A DNA stretch of 53,001 nt from Cellulomonas denverensis (GCF_012396125.1 NZ_JAAXOX010000016.1:1-53001); one strand, 5' to 3'; positions 23,689 to 32,614 are shown, counted from the stretch's first letter. Notes: a model not told the origin generated them from the letters alone. Made by a program: numbers and translations.

Positions 23689-23898
23689 GCTGCGTCCTCA
23701 AGGTGTCGCTGACACCGCCGGCCGGAGGGGCCGCCGGTGGCCCTCGCCGGTGTCCGGCCGGGATCGTGCGCCGGGACGGGAGCCCGGACGACTGTAATCC
23801 CCGCGCCGAACCGCGACCAACGGCAGGAGGCCACCTTCACCAGGCCCGCACGTGGCGGTGACGGGACCGTGACCTCTCGGCGGGCGTTCAGCCGCCGT

Positions 23899-24957
23899 TC
23901 AGCCCTGGGCCTGACCCCGCTCCAGGGTGAGGTGGGCGGCCATCAGCTCGCCCGGGTTGGTCTGGGCGGCCAGCAGCGACAGCTCGCCGCAGAGTACGGT
24001 GGCCGCGCAGAGCACCGCCAGCCGGCGCGCGTTCGCCCCGGGCTCGCGCTCCTCCCGGCAGCCGATCCGGCGCAGGTTCTCCTCGACGAAGTCCAGGCCC
24101 TTGCCGTTGCCCACCGAACCGACGATCAGGTTGGGCAGGGTGCAGGAGAAGTACAGGTCGCCGTCGCGCACCTCGGCGTGGGTCAGGCCCTGGGAGCCCT
24201 CGACGATGTTGGCGGCGTCCTGGCCGGTCGCCAGGTAGAACGCCAGCAGCATGTTGGCGTAGTGCGCGTTCGCCGAGCGCAGTCCGCCGGCCAGCATGGT
24301 GCCGATCAGGTTCTTGCGGATGTTCAGTTGGACGATCGCCTCCGGCGTGGTGTGCAGGAAGCGCTCCACCAGTCGCCGGGGCAGCCCGATCTCGGTCACG
24401 ACGTTCTTGCCGCGGCCCAGGATGCCGTTCACCGCGGTGGCCTTCTTGTCCGAGCAGAAGTTGCCGGACACCGACCCGTAGCGCAGCCCCGGCACCCGGC
24501 CGAGCACGTGCTCCATCAGCCGGTCGGAGGCGTTGGTCACCATGTTGTGCCCGGAGGCGTCGCCGGTGGTCAGCTCGAACCGCACGAACAGCAGGTTCGC
24601 GGCGATCTGGACGTGCAGGTCGATCAGCCGGGCGAACCGGCTGCTGCCCGCCACCACCTGTTCCAGCTCGGACCGGTGCGCGGTCAGCCACTGCACCGCG
24701 GCCAGCGCGACCCCGGCGTCGTCGGCCTCGAACAGCACCGACCGGCTCATCCGCTCGTCCACCAGGGTGGCCGTGATCCCGCCCTCGACCATCGTGGACA
24801 GCCGGGCGCCGCGCCGGACGCTCGGCCACAGCGGGGACTCGTAGGTCGCCAGCGGCACCTCGGTCTCACCGGTCATCACGTTCCCGCTCACCCGCAGCGG
24901 CCCCACCCACTTCAGCGGGACGGGCGCGGCGGAGTCGGGGGTGATCGCGGTGGACAT
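23899..24957 (-). CDS. mvaA: Hydroxymethylglutaryl-CoA reductase, Streptomyces-type class I
   Basis: The protein has 352 residues. Catalytic Glu in EGGITATLVDERMSRSV, the CoA/NADPH motif TTGDASGHNMVTNASD, catalytic Lys in SGNFCSDKKATAVNG and the C-terminal catalytic His in NPGELMAAHLTLERG are all present. The whole sequence recalls the HMG-CoA reductase of mevalonate-producing Streptomyces (class I type, NADPH), with no membrane domain. ATG 24957 follows CGGAGG. It makes mevalonate from the product of MvaS, located downstream. Because most actinobacteria use only the MEP route, this pair marks an extra isoprenoid supply, such as for a terpenoid or carotenoid, or a partial pathway. Confidence 0.95.
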   Translation of the reverse strand: MSTAITPDSAAPVPLKWVGPLRVSGNVMTGETEVPLATYESPLWPSVRRGARLSTMVEGGITATLVDERMSRSVLFEADDAGVALAAVQWLTAHRSELEQVVAGSSRFARLIDLHVQIAANLLFVRFELTTGDASGHNMVTNASDRLMEHVLGRVPGLRYGSVSGNFCSDKKATAVNGILGRGKNVVTEIGLPRRLVERFLHTTPEAIVQLNIRKNLIGTMLAGGLRSANAHYANMLLAFYLATGQDAANIVEGSQGLTHAEVRDGDLYFSCTLPNLIVGSVGNGKGLDFVEENLRRIGCREEREPGANARRLAVLCAATVLCGELSLLAAQTNPGELMAAHLTLERGQAQG

Positions 24958-24997
24958 GGGGCCTCCGGGGACGACGGGCGGGACCGGCCCAGCGTAG

Positions 24998-26038
24998 TCA
25001 GCGCGGGGGAGCGGTGCTGTCGCGCTGCACCAGCGAGGTCGCCAGCTCGATCCGGTCGGTGGACAGGGTGAGGTTCGTGCGGTCGCGGACGATGATGTCG
25101 CCCGCGGCGGCGGCCATGTCGGCCAGCGGCTGGCGCACGGTGGTCAGCGGCGGGCCGGCCCACCGGGCCAGTGACAGGTCGTCGTAGCCGACCACCGACA
25201 GGTCCTCCGGGATCCGGATGCCGCGCTCGCGGGCGGCGGCGTAGACCCCGAGTGCCTTGAGGTCGCTGGTGGCGAAGATCGCGGTCGGGGGGTCGGCCAG
25301 GTCGAGCAGCCGGAGGGCGGCCTCCGGGGCGGTCTCGTTCTGGAACTCGTCCACCACGATCAGCTCGGGGTCGACGGGCAATCCGGCGGCCTCCATCGCG
25401 GAGCGGAAGCCGGCCACCCGGGCCCGGGTGGCCATCAGGTCGTTCGGCCCGGCGACCACCCCGATCCGCCGGTGGCCGAGCTCGATCAGGTGCCGGGCCG
25501 CGGCCACACCGCCGGCCCAGTTGGTGGAGCCGACCGAGGGGGCGTCCGGCGGCGGGTCGCCGGAGGGGTCGACCACCACGAACGGGATGGTCCGGGAGTG
25601 CAGCTGTGCCCGGTCCCGGTCCGGCAGTTCGGAGGCGACCAAGATGATGCCGGCCGGCTGGCGCTGGGCGGCGGCGCGGGCCCACCCCGGTGCGACGCCG
25701 AAGCGCACGCCGCTCTCCACCACGCTCAGGGTGAGGTCGTGTGCCCGGGCCACCCGGGAGGCGCCGCGGATCAGTTCGATCGCCCACTCCCCGGCCAGCG
25801 AGCCGAAGACGATCTCGATCTGCGGGGCGTACAGCCGCTCGGAGCCGCGCTTGCGGTAGCCGGCGCGCTCCAGGGCCCGGGTGACCCGTTCGCGGGTCTC
25901 GGGTGAGACACCTTTCCGGTCGTTGAGCACCTTGGAGACGGTGGCGACGGACACGATCTCGGCGGCGGCGATATCGGCGAGAGTCGGGCGTTCAGTGCCC
26001 TGACCTGCTCCGGCACCCGCGGCTGGGGGAGTCGACAT
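24998..26038 (-). CDS. LacI-family transcriptional regulator
   Basis: The protein has 346 residues. The N-terminal LacI helix-turn-helix and hinge are clear (PTLADIAAAEIVSVATVSKV, then LNDRKGVSPETRERV). The periplasmic-binding-protein-like sugar domain follows with GIILVASELPDRDRAQL, HRRIGVVAGPNDLMATRARV, ATSDLKALGVYAAARERGI and VVGYDDLSLARWAGPPLTTV. ATG 26038 was chosen: TACACT lies 6 nt upstream on this strand, so the gene is leaderless, and the long upstream in-frame extension lies in the intergenic control region. It is divergent from a carbohydrate ABC importer that it very likely represses. Confidence 0.92.
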   Translation of the reverse strand: MSTPPAAGAGAGQGTERPTLADIAAAEIVSVATVSKVLNDRKGVSPETRERVTRALERAGYRKRGSERLYAPQIEIVFGSLAGEWAIELIRGASRVARAHDLTLSVVESGVRFGVAPGWARAAAQRQPAGIILVASELPDRDRAQLHSRTIPFVVVDPSGDPPPDAPSVGSTNWAGGVAAARHLIELGHRRIGVVAGPNDLMATRARVAGFRSAMEAAGLPVDPELIVVDEFQNETAPEAALRLLDLADPPTAIFATSDLKALGVYAAARERGIRIPEDLSVVGYDDLSLARWAGPPLTTVRQPLADMAAAAGDIIVRDRTNLTLSTDRIELATSLVQRDSTAPPR

Positions 26039-26044
26039 GGCGCG

Positions 26045-26131
26045 AGTGTAACCACGGATCCTGGCCCGGCGCCACGAAAGGTTTCCATTTGAACGAGAAA
26101 TCTTGACGCTCGAAACCACGACACTTACGTT
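26045..26131. promoter_or_regulatory. Divergent control region of lacI and the sugar ABC operon
   Basis: Minus strand: TACACT (complement of 26045-26050) is the lacI -10. Plus strand: TTGACG (26103-26108) and TACGTT (26126-26131) with 17-bp spacing form the operon promoter. GAAAGGTTTC (26076-26085) is close to the GAAACGTTTC-type palindromes bound by actinobacterial LacI repressors and lies between the two promoters. Confidence 0.6.
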
Positions 26132-26204
26132 GGCCGCGAGGCACACAGAGGTGCCGCCTGTCCCCGCCGGGAATGGCCCCGGCGGTCGGCGAAAGAGGAG
26201 AACG

Positions 26205-27581
26205 ATGACGTTGGGTGGACGTAAGACGATCAGCCGCCGCGTGGTCCCCGCGGTCGCGCTGGTCGGCGCGCTGGCGATGACGGCAGCGTGCGGTGGTGGC
26301 GGCTCGGCGGACCCGGCCGCCGACGACTCGGCGACCTCGGGGGAGATCACCTGGTGGGGCTGGACCCCGGAGCTCGGCGTCGGGCAGCAGTACATCGACG
26401 CCTTCAACGAGGAGTACCCGGACATCACCGTCACCTACAAGCAGGTGGCCACCGCGGACTACGACTCCGCGATCCGCCCGGCGCTCGCCTCGGATGTGGG
26501 CCCGGACGTGTTCAACATCGCCCCCGGCGGCGGGATCGGCTCGATCCAGGCCTACGGCGACTTCGCGATCGACCTGTCCGACGCGGCCGAGGACGCCCTC
26601 GGTGCGGACTGGGAGAGCAAGCTGGTGTCGCTCGGCCCGGAGGGGCTGACCGACGCGGACGGCGCGCTCAAGGGCCTGCCGCTCGGGTCGACCTTCGCCG
26701 GCACGCTGTGGATCAACCCCGACCTGTTCGCCGAGCACGGCCAGACCGTGCCGACCACCCTGGACGAGTGGATCTCCACCTGTGAGGCCTTCGAGGCCGC
26801 CGGCGTGACCTGCTTCGCGCACGGCGCCGCCGACAACGGCTTCAACCAGGACCTGATCCACGCCATCGCCGAGAGCATCGAGCCGGGTGCCTGGGCCGCC
26901 GCGGTGGAGGGCGACGGGGACTGGACCGACCCGACCATCGTCGAGGCGTTCACGATCTATCAGGAGATGTTCGACAACGGCATCATCGGCGAGGGCGCGC
27001 TCGGGATGCAGCAGTACCCGGATGTGAACAACCAGTTCATCTCCGGCGGCGCGGCGATGGTGCTGATGGGCACCTGGTACATGCAGTACTCCACCGTCGA
27101 CGGGGCCACCGCCGCGGTGGACGCCTCCGGGGTGGCCGGGGCGGAGCCGTTCCCGATCGTGGCGGCCGAGTTCCCCGACATGACCGGTGACGGCAACCCG
27201 GCCCCGCTGTTCGGCGACGCCGACTACGGCCTGGCGGTCGCCGCCAAGTCGGACTACCCGGAGGCCGCCACCACCTTCGTCACCTGGCTGACCACCTCCG
27301 AGGCCGCCCAGCAGACCGTGGCGAACGCGCTGAACGACACCCCGTCGCTGGCCTCGATCACCCCGGGCTGGGACGACATCGAGCTGGTGGACGCCGACCA
27401 GCAGCAGGACGTCCTGGCCGAGCTGATCGAGCGCTCGAACTCGGTGACCGACCCGCGGCTGGGCAACGTCGACACCGCCACCGGGCAGGCGATCGGCGCC
27501 GCGATCCAGTCGGTGGCCACCAAGTCCCAGACCCCGCAGGAGGCGCTGGAGACGCTGGCGAGTTCCGTGGCGGGCAGCTGA
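26205..27581 (+). CDS. Carbohydrate ABC transporter substrate-binding lipoprotein
   Basis: The protein has 458 residues. A twin-Arg-containing lipoprotein signal (RRVVPAVALVGALAMTAAC, Cys lipobox TAAC) is followed by an extracellular solute-binding protein family 1 domain: ITWWGWTPELGVGQQYIDAF, EEYPDITVTYKQV, DVFNIAPGGGI, GLPLGSTFAGTLWINPDLFA, and ISGGAAMVLMGTWYMQ. Two cysteines (STCEAFEAAGVTCF) may form a disulfide. ATG 26205 has AAAGAGGAG upstream. It binds an unidentified sugar or polyol outside the cell and delivers it to the two permeases downstream. It is the first gene after the LacI-controlled promoter. Confidence 0.95.
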   Translation: MTLGGRKTISRRVVPAVALVGALAMTAACGGGGSADPAADDSATSGEITWWGWTPELGVGQQYIDAFNEEYPDITVTYKQVATADYDSAIRPALASDVGPDVFNIAPGGGIGSIQAYGDFAIDLSDAAEDALGADWESKLVSLGPEGLTDADGALKGLPLGSTFAGTLWINPDLFAEHGQTVPTTLDEWISTCEAFEAAGVTCFAHGAADNGFNQDLIHAIAESIEPGAWAAAVEGDGDWTDPTIVEAFTIYQEMFDNGIIGEGALGMQQYPDVNNQFISGGAAMVLMGTWYMQYSTVDGATAAVDASGVAGAEPFPIVAAEFPDMTGDGNPAPLFGDADYGLAVAAKSDYPEAATTFVTWLTTSEAAQQTVANALNDTPSLASITPGWDDIELVDADQQQDVLAELIERSNSVTDPRLGNVDTATGQAIGAAIQSVATKSQTPQEALETLASSVAGS

Positions 27582-27582
27582 C

Positions 27583-28539
27583 ATGTCCGTCGCGACACCG
27601 GGGGCCGCCGTCGCCGGGAGCATCTCTCCCGGCGGCGGCCGGCCGCCCGGCCGCCCGAGCATGAGGTTCCGGCACCTGCGCCCGCAGGGCTACACCTGGA
27701 TCCTGCCGGCCTTCCTGCTCTCGGTCGGGCTGATCTACTACGCGGTCGGCTACACCGGCTACATGTCCACCCTGGACTGGAACGGCACCTCGCCGACCTC
27801 CACCTCGGTCGGCGCCGCGAACTACGAACGGGCGTTCGGCGACCCGATCTTCTGGCGGGCGATCCGGAACACCGCGATCGCCTTCGTCTTCACCTTCGTG
27901 CTGCAGACCGGGCTGGGCTTCCTGTTCGCGGCCATGCTGCACTCGCGCCCGCGCGCCGGGAACGTCTACAAGGTGGTGCTGTTCCTGCCGGTGGTGCTGG
28001 CCCCGGCGATCACCGCGCCGGTGTTCCGGCAGATCTTCGCCCCCGACGGGCAGCTCAACCAGTTCCTGCGGGCGGTCGGCCTGGACGGGCTGGCCCAACC
28101 CTGGCTGGCGCAGACCTCGACGGCGCTGTGGGCGGTGCTGGTGATCATGGTGTGGCACGGCACCGGACTGGCCGTGATCCTCTACTTCGCGGCGATGAGC
28201 CAGATCGACCCGGAGACGCTGGAGGCCGCCGAGGTCGACGGTGCCGGGAACCTGCGCAAGCTGGTCAGCATCATCGGACCGGGGGTGCGCGGCACCACCA
28301 TCGCGCTGGCCACCCTGACCGCGATCGGCGTGCTGAAGATCTTCGACATCCCGTATCTGGTGACCGTCGGCGGACCCAACTTCGCCACCGAGTTCCTCGG
28401 GATCATGATCTACCGGACCAGCATCCTGCTCGGCCAGGTCGGCTACGCCTCGGCGATCTCGATCCTGATGCTCGTCCTGGCGATCGTGATGGGCGTGGTG
28501 CTCAACGTGCGCCGCGGCCGGGACGGGAAGGGGGCCTGA
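27583..28539 (+). CDS. Sugar ABC transporter permease (MalF/UgpA-like)
   Basis: The protein has 318 residues with six membrane helices. The EAA loop that contacts the ATPase reads TLEAAEVDGAGNLRKLVSII (around residue 210). Other family blocks are GYTWILPAFLLSVGLIYYAV near the N-terminus and YLVTVGGPNFATEFLGIMIY near the C-terminus. ATG starts 1 nt after the binding-protein stop. No ATP-binding subunit is encoded in this operon, so it probably shares an MsiK-type ATPase from elsewhere, as is common for CUT1 sugar importers in actinobacteria. Confidence 0.93.
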   Translation: MSVATPGAAVAGSISPGGGRPPGRPSMRFRHLRPQGYTWILPAFLLSVGLIYYAVGYTGYMSTLDWNGTSPTSTSVGAANYERAFGDPIFWRAIRNTAIAFVFTFVLQTGLGFLFAAMLHSRPRAGNVYKVVLFLPVVLAPAITAPVFRQIFAPDGQLNQFLRAVGLDGLAQPWLAQTSTALWAVLVIMVWHGTGLAVILYFAAMSQIDPETLEAAEVDGAGNLRKLVSIIGPGVRGTTIALATLTAIGVLKIFDIPYLVTVGGPNFATEFLGIMIYRTSILLGQVGYASAISILMLVLAIVMGVVLNVRRGRDGKGA

Positions 28540-29327
28540 TGCTGACCGTCCGCACCCGGTCCCGCCGGATCGTCCTGCAGATCGTGCTCACCGCGATGAC
28601 CCTGCCGTTCTTCCTGCCACTGGTGGCGATGGTGCAGGGGTCGCTGGCCGGACAGGGCTGGGGCAACTACCGGGCCGTGCTGTCGGTGCCGGAGCTGCCG
28701 CTGTTCTTCCGCAACAGCGTGATCATCGCGGCGGTCACCATCGTGATCGTCTACAGCTTCACCATGCTGGCGGCCTTCGGCTTCGCCAAGCTGCGGATCC
28801 GCGGCCGTGAGGTGCTGTTCTGGATGATGCTGGTCGCGCTCACCCTGCCCGGCGTGGTGCTGCTCGCCCCGTTGTTCGCCACCACCACCTCGCTCGGGCT
28901 GTACAACACCTACCTGGCGGTGATCCTGCCGCTGGCGGCGCTGCAGATCCCGTTCGCGGTGCTGCTGGCCCGGAACTTCGCCCACGGCATCCCGGACGAC
29001 CTGATCGACGCCACCCGGATCGACGGCGCCTCGACCTTCAAGGGCTTCTGGTACGTCGTGCTGCCGATGATGCGCCCGATCGGCGCCGCCATCCTGATCT
29101 TCACCCTGATCGGGGCCTGGAACGACTATCTGTTCCCGCTGGTGTTCCTGGTCGACCCGTCGACCCAGACCATCACCCAGCTGCCGTCGTTCTTCGTCGG
29201 GCAGTTCAGCAATGACCAGACCAAGGTGCTCGCGTCCGCCGTGATCACCGCGATCCCGGAGGTCGTCGCCTACATCTCGCTCCAGCGCCTGTTCGAGCGA
29301 GGACTGTCGGCCGGCGCCCTGAAGTAG
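28539..29327 (+). CDS. Sugar ABC transporter permease (MalG/UgpE-like)
   Basis: The protein has 262 residues with six membrane helices. The EAA-like loop is DLIDATRIDGASTFKGFWYV, and the conserved C-terminal block is LIGAWNDYLFPLVFLVDPST. It overlaps the first permease (TGATG) and would pair with it as a heterodimer. The short N-terminus before the first helix is normal for MalG-type subunits. Confidence 0.93.
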   Translation: MLTVRTRSRRIVLQIVLTAMTLPFFLPLVAMVQGSLAGQGWGNYRAVLSVPELPLFFRNSVIIAAVTIVIVYSFTMLAAFGFAKLRIRGREVLFWMMLVALTLPGVVLLAPLFATTTSLGLYNTYLAVILPLAALQIPFAVLLARNFAHGIPDDLIDATRIDGASTFKGFWYVVLPMMRPIGAAILIFTLIGAWNDYLFPLVFLVDPSTQTITQLPSFFVGQFSNDQTKVLASAVITAIPEVVAYISLQRLFERGLSAGALK

Positions 29328-29333
29328 CCGCAC

Positions 29334-29366
29334 CCGGGCGCCGTCGGACCATCCGGCGGCGCCCGG
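29334..29366 (+). terminator. Hairpin after the second permease
   Basis: CCGGGCGCCG (29334-29343) pairs perfectly with CGGCGCCCGG (29357-29366) around a 13-nt loop, 7 bp after the stop. It may terminate or only attenuate, because the next gene in the same direction starts 37 bp later. Confidence 0.6.
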
Positions 29367-29402
29367 TCCCATCCGATCCCGACCCGAAAGCCTGATCACC
29401 CG

Positions 29403-30284
29403 ATGCCTCGCACCCTCTCCGCCGGTCAGCGCGCGGAGCTGTACATCCACGACCTCGTCTCCGGCAGCTCCCGGCTGCGCCACACCTCCCACGACCTGCT
29501 GTTCGAGGCCCCGAACTGGACCCCGGACGGTCGCGAGCTCGTCATCAATGGCGACGGCCGGCTGTTCCGGCTCGGCGTCGAGTCCGGCGACCCGGTCGAG
29601 ATCCCGCTCGGCGACCTGGACCCGATCAACAACGACCACGTGATCAGCCCGGACGGCCGGACCGGGTACGTCTCCAGCGACGACGGCCACCTGTACGCGG
29701 TCCCGCTGGACGGGCAGGGCGGCATCCGGCGGGTCAGCACCGACAAGGGCGACCGGTTCCGGCACTACCTGCACGGGATCAGCCCGGACGGCGGCACGCT
29801 GGCCTACATCGGGATGGAACTGCTGCCCGGCGACCGGGTGCGCACCAACGTCTACCTGCTCGACCTGGCCACCGGCCAGGAACGGCAGCTGACCGACGAC
29901 GACAGCCCGGACGACGGCGCCGAGTTCTCCCCGGACGGGCAGTGGATCTACTTCAACTCCGAGCGCGGGTCGACCACTCCGGGGCACGCCCAGCTGTTCC
30001 GGGTCCCGGTGACCGGCGGCGAACCCGAGCAGCTCACCGACGACGAGCGGGTGAACTGGTTCCCGCACCCGGACCCCTCCGGCCGGCGGATCGCCTACGT
30101 CAGCTTCCCGCCCGGCACTCTCGGGCATCCGGCGGATCTGGACGTGCTGGTCCGGCTGATCGACCAGGACGGCAGCATCCGCGATCTGGCCGCGATCTTC
30201 GGCGGGCAGGGCACGCTCAACGTGCCCAGCTGGTCGCCGGACGGCACCGCGCTGGCCTTCGTCGCGTACCCGGTGGAGGCGTGA
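29403..30284 (+). CDS. TolB-like beta-propeller protein in a sugar-utilisation operon
   Basis: The protein has 293 residues with no signal peptide, so it is cytoplasmic. It has about five to six WD40/TolB-like (PD40) repeats: APNWTPDGRELVINGDGRLF, HVISPDGRTGYVSSDDGHLY, GISPDGGTLAYIGME, DGAEFSPDGQWIYFNSER, FPHPDPSGRRIAYVSFPPGT and SWSPDGTALAFVAYP. Similar cytoplasmic Tol-biopolymer proteins accompany sugar ABC operons. The fold is also used by oligogalacturonate lyases (about 390 residues), but this protein is shorter and I cannot identify the lyase residues. It overlaps the downstream VOC gene by GTGATG, so they are co-translated. Confidence 0.75.
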   Translation: MPRTLSAGQRAELYIHDLVSGSSRLRHTSHDLLFEAPNWTPDGRELVINGDGRLFRLGVESGDPVEIPLGDLDPINNDHVISPDGRTGYVSSDDGHLYAVPLDGQGGIRRVSTDKGDRFRHYLHGISPDGGTLAYIGMELLPGDRVRTNVYLLDLATGQERQLTDDDSPDDGAEFSPDGQWIYFNSERGSTTPGHAQLFRVPVTGGEPEQLTDDERVNWFPHPDPSGRRIAYVSFPPGTLGHPADLDVLVRLIDQDGSIRDLAAIFGGQGTLNVPSWSPDGTALAFVAYPVEA

Positions 30285-30736
30285 TGCGGCACCCGGTCCC
30301 GCTCGACGGCTTCATCCAGGTCGCCCTGGTGGTCGAGGACATCGAGGCGGCCCTGGACGGCTGGTGCGCCGTGTTCGGCGTGCCACGCCCGCCGGTGCAC
30401 GTCACCGAACCGGCGCCGGACCCGGAGGTGACCTACCGCGGCGAGCCGGCGTCCTACGGCCTGAAACTCGCCGTGATCGACTGCGCCGAGCGCGGGTTCA
30501 TCATCGAACTGCACGAGCCGGACCAGAACCCGTCCACCTTCCGCGAGTTCCTGGACCGGCACGGCAACGGCGTGCACCACCTGGGCTTCCGGGTCGGCGA
30601 CGCGCGCGATGCCGTGGTCGGGGACCTGGTGGAGCTGGGCTACCCGCTGCGCACCGTCGCCGCCGACGCGAGCTGGACCATCGTCGACACCGAGGACCAG
30701 CTCGGCGTCAACCTCAACGTGAAGCCGCGGCCATGA
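30284..30736 (+). CDS. VOC-family (glyoxalase/bleomycin-resistance fold) protein
   Basis: The protein has 150 residues with one VOC module pair: FIQVALVVEDIEAALDGWCA at the start, IDCAERGFIIELHEP with a metal-type Glu in the middle, GNGVHHLGFRVGDARDA with a metal-type His, and a final strand WTIVDTEDQLGVNLNV. The His/Glu pattern resembles methylmalonyl-CoA epimerase-like and lactoylglutathione-lyase-like members. In this setting it may epimerise or isomerise an intermediate of the imported sugar. It is co-translated with the TolB-like gene and overlaps the Gfo/Idh gene (ATGA). Confidence 0.82.
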   Translation: MRHPVPLDGFIQVALVVEDIEAALDGWCAVFGVPRPPVHVTEPAPDPEVTYRGEPASYGLKLAVIDCAERGFIIELHEPDQNPSTFREFLDRHGNGVHHLGFRVGDARDAVVGDLVELGYPLRTVAADASWTIVDTEDQLGVNLNVKPRP

Positions 30737-31836
30737 ACGCCGGACCCGCCGGCGTCGGCGTGATCGGCGCGGGCAACATCGCCACCCAGTACCTGACCAC
30801 CCTGCTCGGCTGCCCGGACGTGGCGGTGCGCGGCATCGCGGACGCCGACCCGGACCGGGCCCGCGACCTGGCCGGCCGGCACGGCATCGCCGCACTCGGG
30901 GTGGACGAGCTCCTGGCCCGCGACGACATCGAGGTCGTGCTCAACCTCACCCACCCGGCCGCGCACGCCGAGGTCGGCCACCGCATCCTGGCCGCGGGCA
31001 AGCATGTGTGGAGCGAGAAGCCACTGGCCACCGACCACGACGCGGCCGCCGGGCTGCTGGCCGCCGCCGAGTCCGCCGGGCTAAGGGTCGCCTGCGCACC
31101 GGACACCGTGCTCGGCGCCGGGATCCAGACCGCGCTGCGCGCCATCGCCCGCGGCGACATCGGCGAACCGCTGACCGCGACCACGATGGTCCACCTGCCC
31201 GGCCCGGAGTCCTGGCACCCGTCGCCGGAGTTCCTCTACGCCCCGGGCGCCGGCCCGCTGTTCGACCTGGGCCCCTACGACGTGACCACCCTGGTACTCG
31301 CCCTCGGCCCGGCCACCCGGGTGCACGCGGTGTCCAGCACGTCCCGGGCCACCCGCACCATCGGCTCCGGACCGCGCGCCGGGCGGACCTTCCCGGTGCA
31401 GGTGCCCACCCACCACGCCGCGCTGATCGAGTTCGCCGGCGGGCGCTCGGCCCAGTCGACGTTCTCCTTCCAGCACGCCCTGCCCCGCAGCGGCTTCGTC
31501 GAGGTGAACGGCACCGAGGGCACGATCGTGCTGCCCGACCCCAACCGGTTCGACGGGACCAGCCTGCTGTGGCGGTACGGCCACGACGAGCCGGCACCGA
31601 TCCCGGCGGCCGGGTCGGACCACGGCCGGGGCACCGGGGTGGTCGAGCTGGTCCGGGCGATCCGGGCCGGGGTGCCCGAACGTGCCTCCGGGGCGATGGC
31701 CGCACACGTGCTGGACATCCTGCTGGCGGTGGACCGGGCCGCGGCGAGCGGGGCGGTGGTGCCGGTGGCATCGACCGTCGCGGTGCCGCAGCCGCTGCCG
31801 GAGGGGTGGGACCCGGCCGAGCGCACGCTGGGCTGA
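30733..31836 (+). CDS. Gfo/Idh/MocA-family NAD(P)-dependent oxidoreductase
   Basis: The protein has 367 residues. The Rossmann motif GVIGAGNIATQYLTTLLGCP is at the N-terminus; the family core GKHVWSEKPLATD (catalytic Lys in EKP) is at about residue 95. The C-terminal alpha/beta domain includes GAGPLFDLGPYDVTTLVLAL, with the usual D-x-G-x(2)-x-x pattern before the second catalytic region. It probably oxidises the imported sugar, amino-sugar or cyclitol. It is the last gene of the LacI-linked operon. A diverged copy of its last third lies at 33404-33783 as a frameshifted relic, which ties this gene to the island downstream. Confidence 0.92.
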   Translation: MNAGPAGVGVIGAGNIATQYLTTLLGCPDVAVRGIADADPDRARDLAGRHGIAALGVDELLARDDIEVVLNLTHPAAHAEVGHRILAAGKHVWSEKPLATDHDAAAGLLAAAESAGLRVACAPDTVLGAGIQTALRAIARGDIGEPLTATTMVHLPGPESWHPSPEFLYAPGAGPLFDLGPYDVTTLVLALGPATRVHAVSSTSRATRTIGSGPRAGRTFPVQVPTHHAALIEFAGGRSAQSTFSFQHALPRSGFVEVNGTEGTIVLPDPNRFDGTSLLWRYGHDEPAPIPAAGSDHGRGTGVVELVRAIRAGVPERASGAMAAHVLDILLAVDRAAASGAVVPVASTVAVPQPLPEGWDPAERTLG

Positions 31837-31915
31837 CCCCGGCCCTCGGTCCCAGCCGGGCGACCGGGGCGGCCCATACGCTGCGCGCAGTCCTGCCCAT
31901 CGGAGGGAGACCGGC

Positions 31916-32614
31916 GTGATCGAGATGCGGCACGTGGAGAAGGCCTTCGGGCCTCAGACGGTGCTCGCCGACGTCACGTTCCGGGTAGACGAGGGGGAGA
32001 TCTTCGGGCTGCTCGGACCGTCCGGCGCCGGCAAGACCACCCTGATCCACATCCTCACCCGCCAGCTGGCCGCGGACGCCGGTGAGCACCGGATCGACGT
32101 GGCCCCCTTCGACACCGGGCTGATGCTGGAGCAGGACGGACTGTTCACCCGGCTGTCCTGCCGGGCGAACCTGGACGTCTTCGCCCGGATCTACGCGATC
32201 GACCGCAGCCGGTCGCTGGACGCGCTGGCCAGTGTCGGCCTGGCGGAGGCCGCGGCCAAGCCGGTCGGCGCGCTGTCCAAGGGGATGCGCCAGCGCCTCG
32301 CCCTGGCCCGGGCGATCCTGCACCGTCCCCGGGTGCTGTTCCTGGACGAGCCGACCTCCGGCCTGGACCCGGCCACCGCCCGCGGCATCCACCGGCTGAT
32401 CCTGCGGCTGCGCGACGACGGCGCCACCGTCTTCCTCACCACGCACAACATGGACGAGGCCGTGGAACTCTGCGACCGGGTGGCGCTGCTGCACCGCGGG
32501 CGGATCGTCGAACAGGGCAGCCCCACCGACATCTGCGCCCGCCACGACGCCTTCCGCACGGTGCCCGACCTGGGATCGGTCTTCATCACGATGACCGGGG
32601 AGGAACTCGAATGA
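31916..32614 (+). CDS. ABC transporter ATP-binding protein (ABC-2 exporter type)
   Basis: The protein has 232 residues. Walker A is LLGPSGAGKTTLIHIL, the Q-loop Gln is in LMLEQDGLFTRLS, the signature is SKGMRQRLALARAILH (LSKGM variant of LSGGQ), Walker B is VLFLDEPTSGLDP, and the H-loop is FLTTHNMDEAVELC. GTG 31916 has CGGAGGGAG 4 nt upstream. It overlaps the permease gene by ATGA. Together they form a drug, antibiotic or lipid-type exporter; it is not the ATPase of the upstream sugar importer, which belongs to the CUT1 type. Confidence 0.92.
   Translation: MIEMRHVEKAFGPQTVLADVTFRVDEGEIFGLLGPSGAGKTTLIHILTRQLAADAGEHRIDVAPFDTGLMLEQDGLFTRLSCRANLDVFARIYAIDRSRSLDALASVGLAEAAAKPVGALSKGMRQRLALARAILHRPRVLFLDEPTSGLDPATARGIHRLILRLRDDGATVFLTTHNMDEAVELCDRVALLHRGRIVEQGSPTDICARHDAFRTVPDLGSVFITMTGEELE

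Noticed and set aside
26039..26434. N-terminal extension of the LacI regulator to 26434
   Set aside because: The extension would cover the divergent control region and the start of the binding-protein gene. The helix-turn-helix begins just after ATG 26038, which has its own -10.
31916..32614. This ABC ATPase as the missing ATPase of the sugar importer
   Set aside because: It is short (232 residues), lacks the C-terminal regulatory domain of CUT1 ATPases, and is translationally overlapped with an ABC-2 permease.
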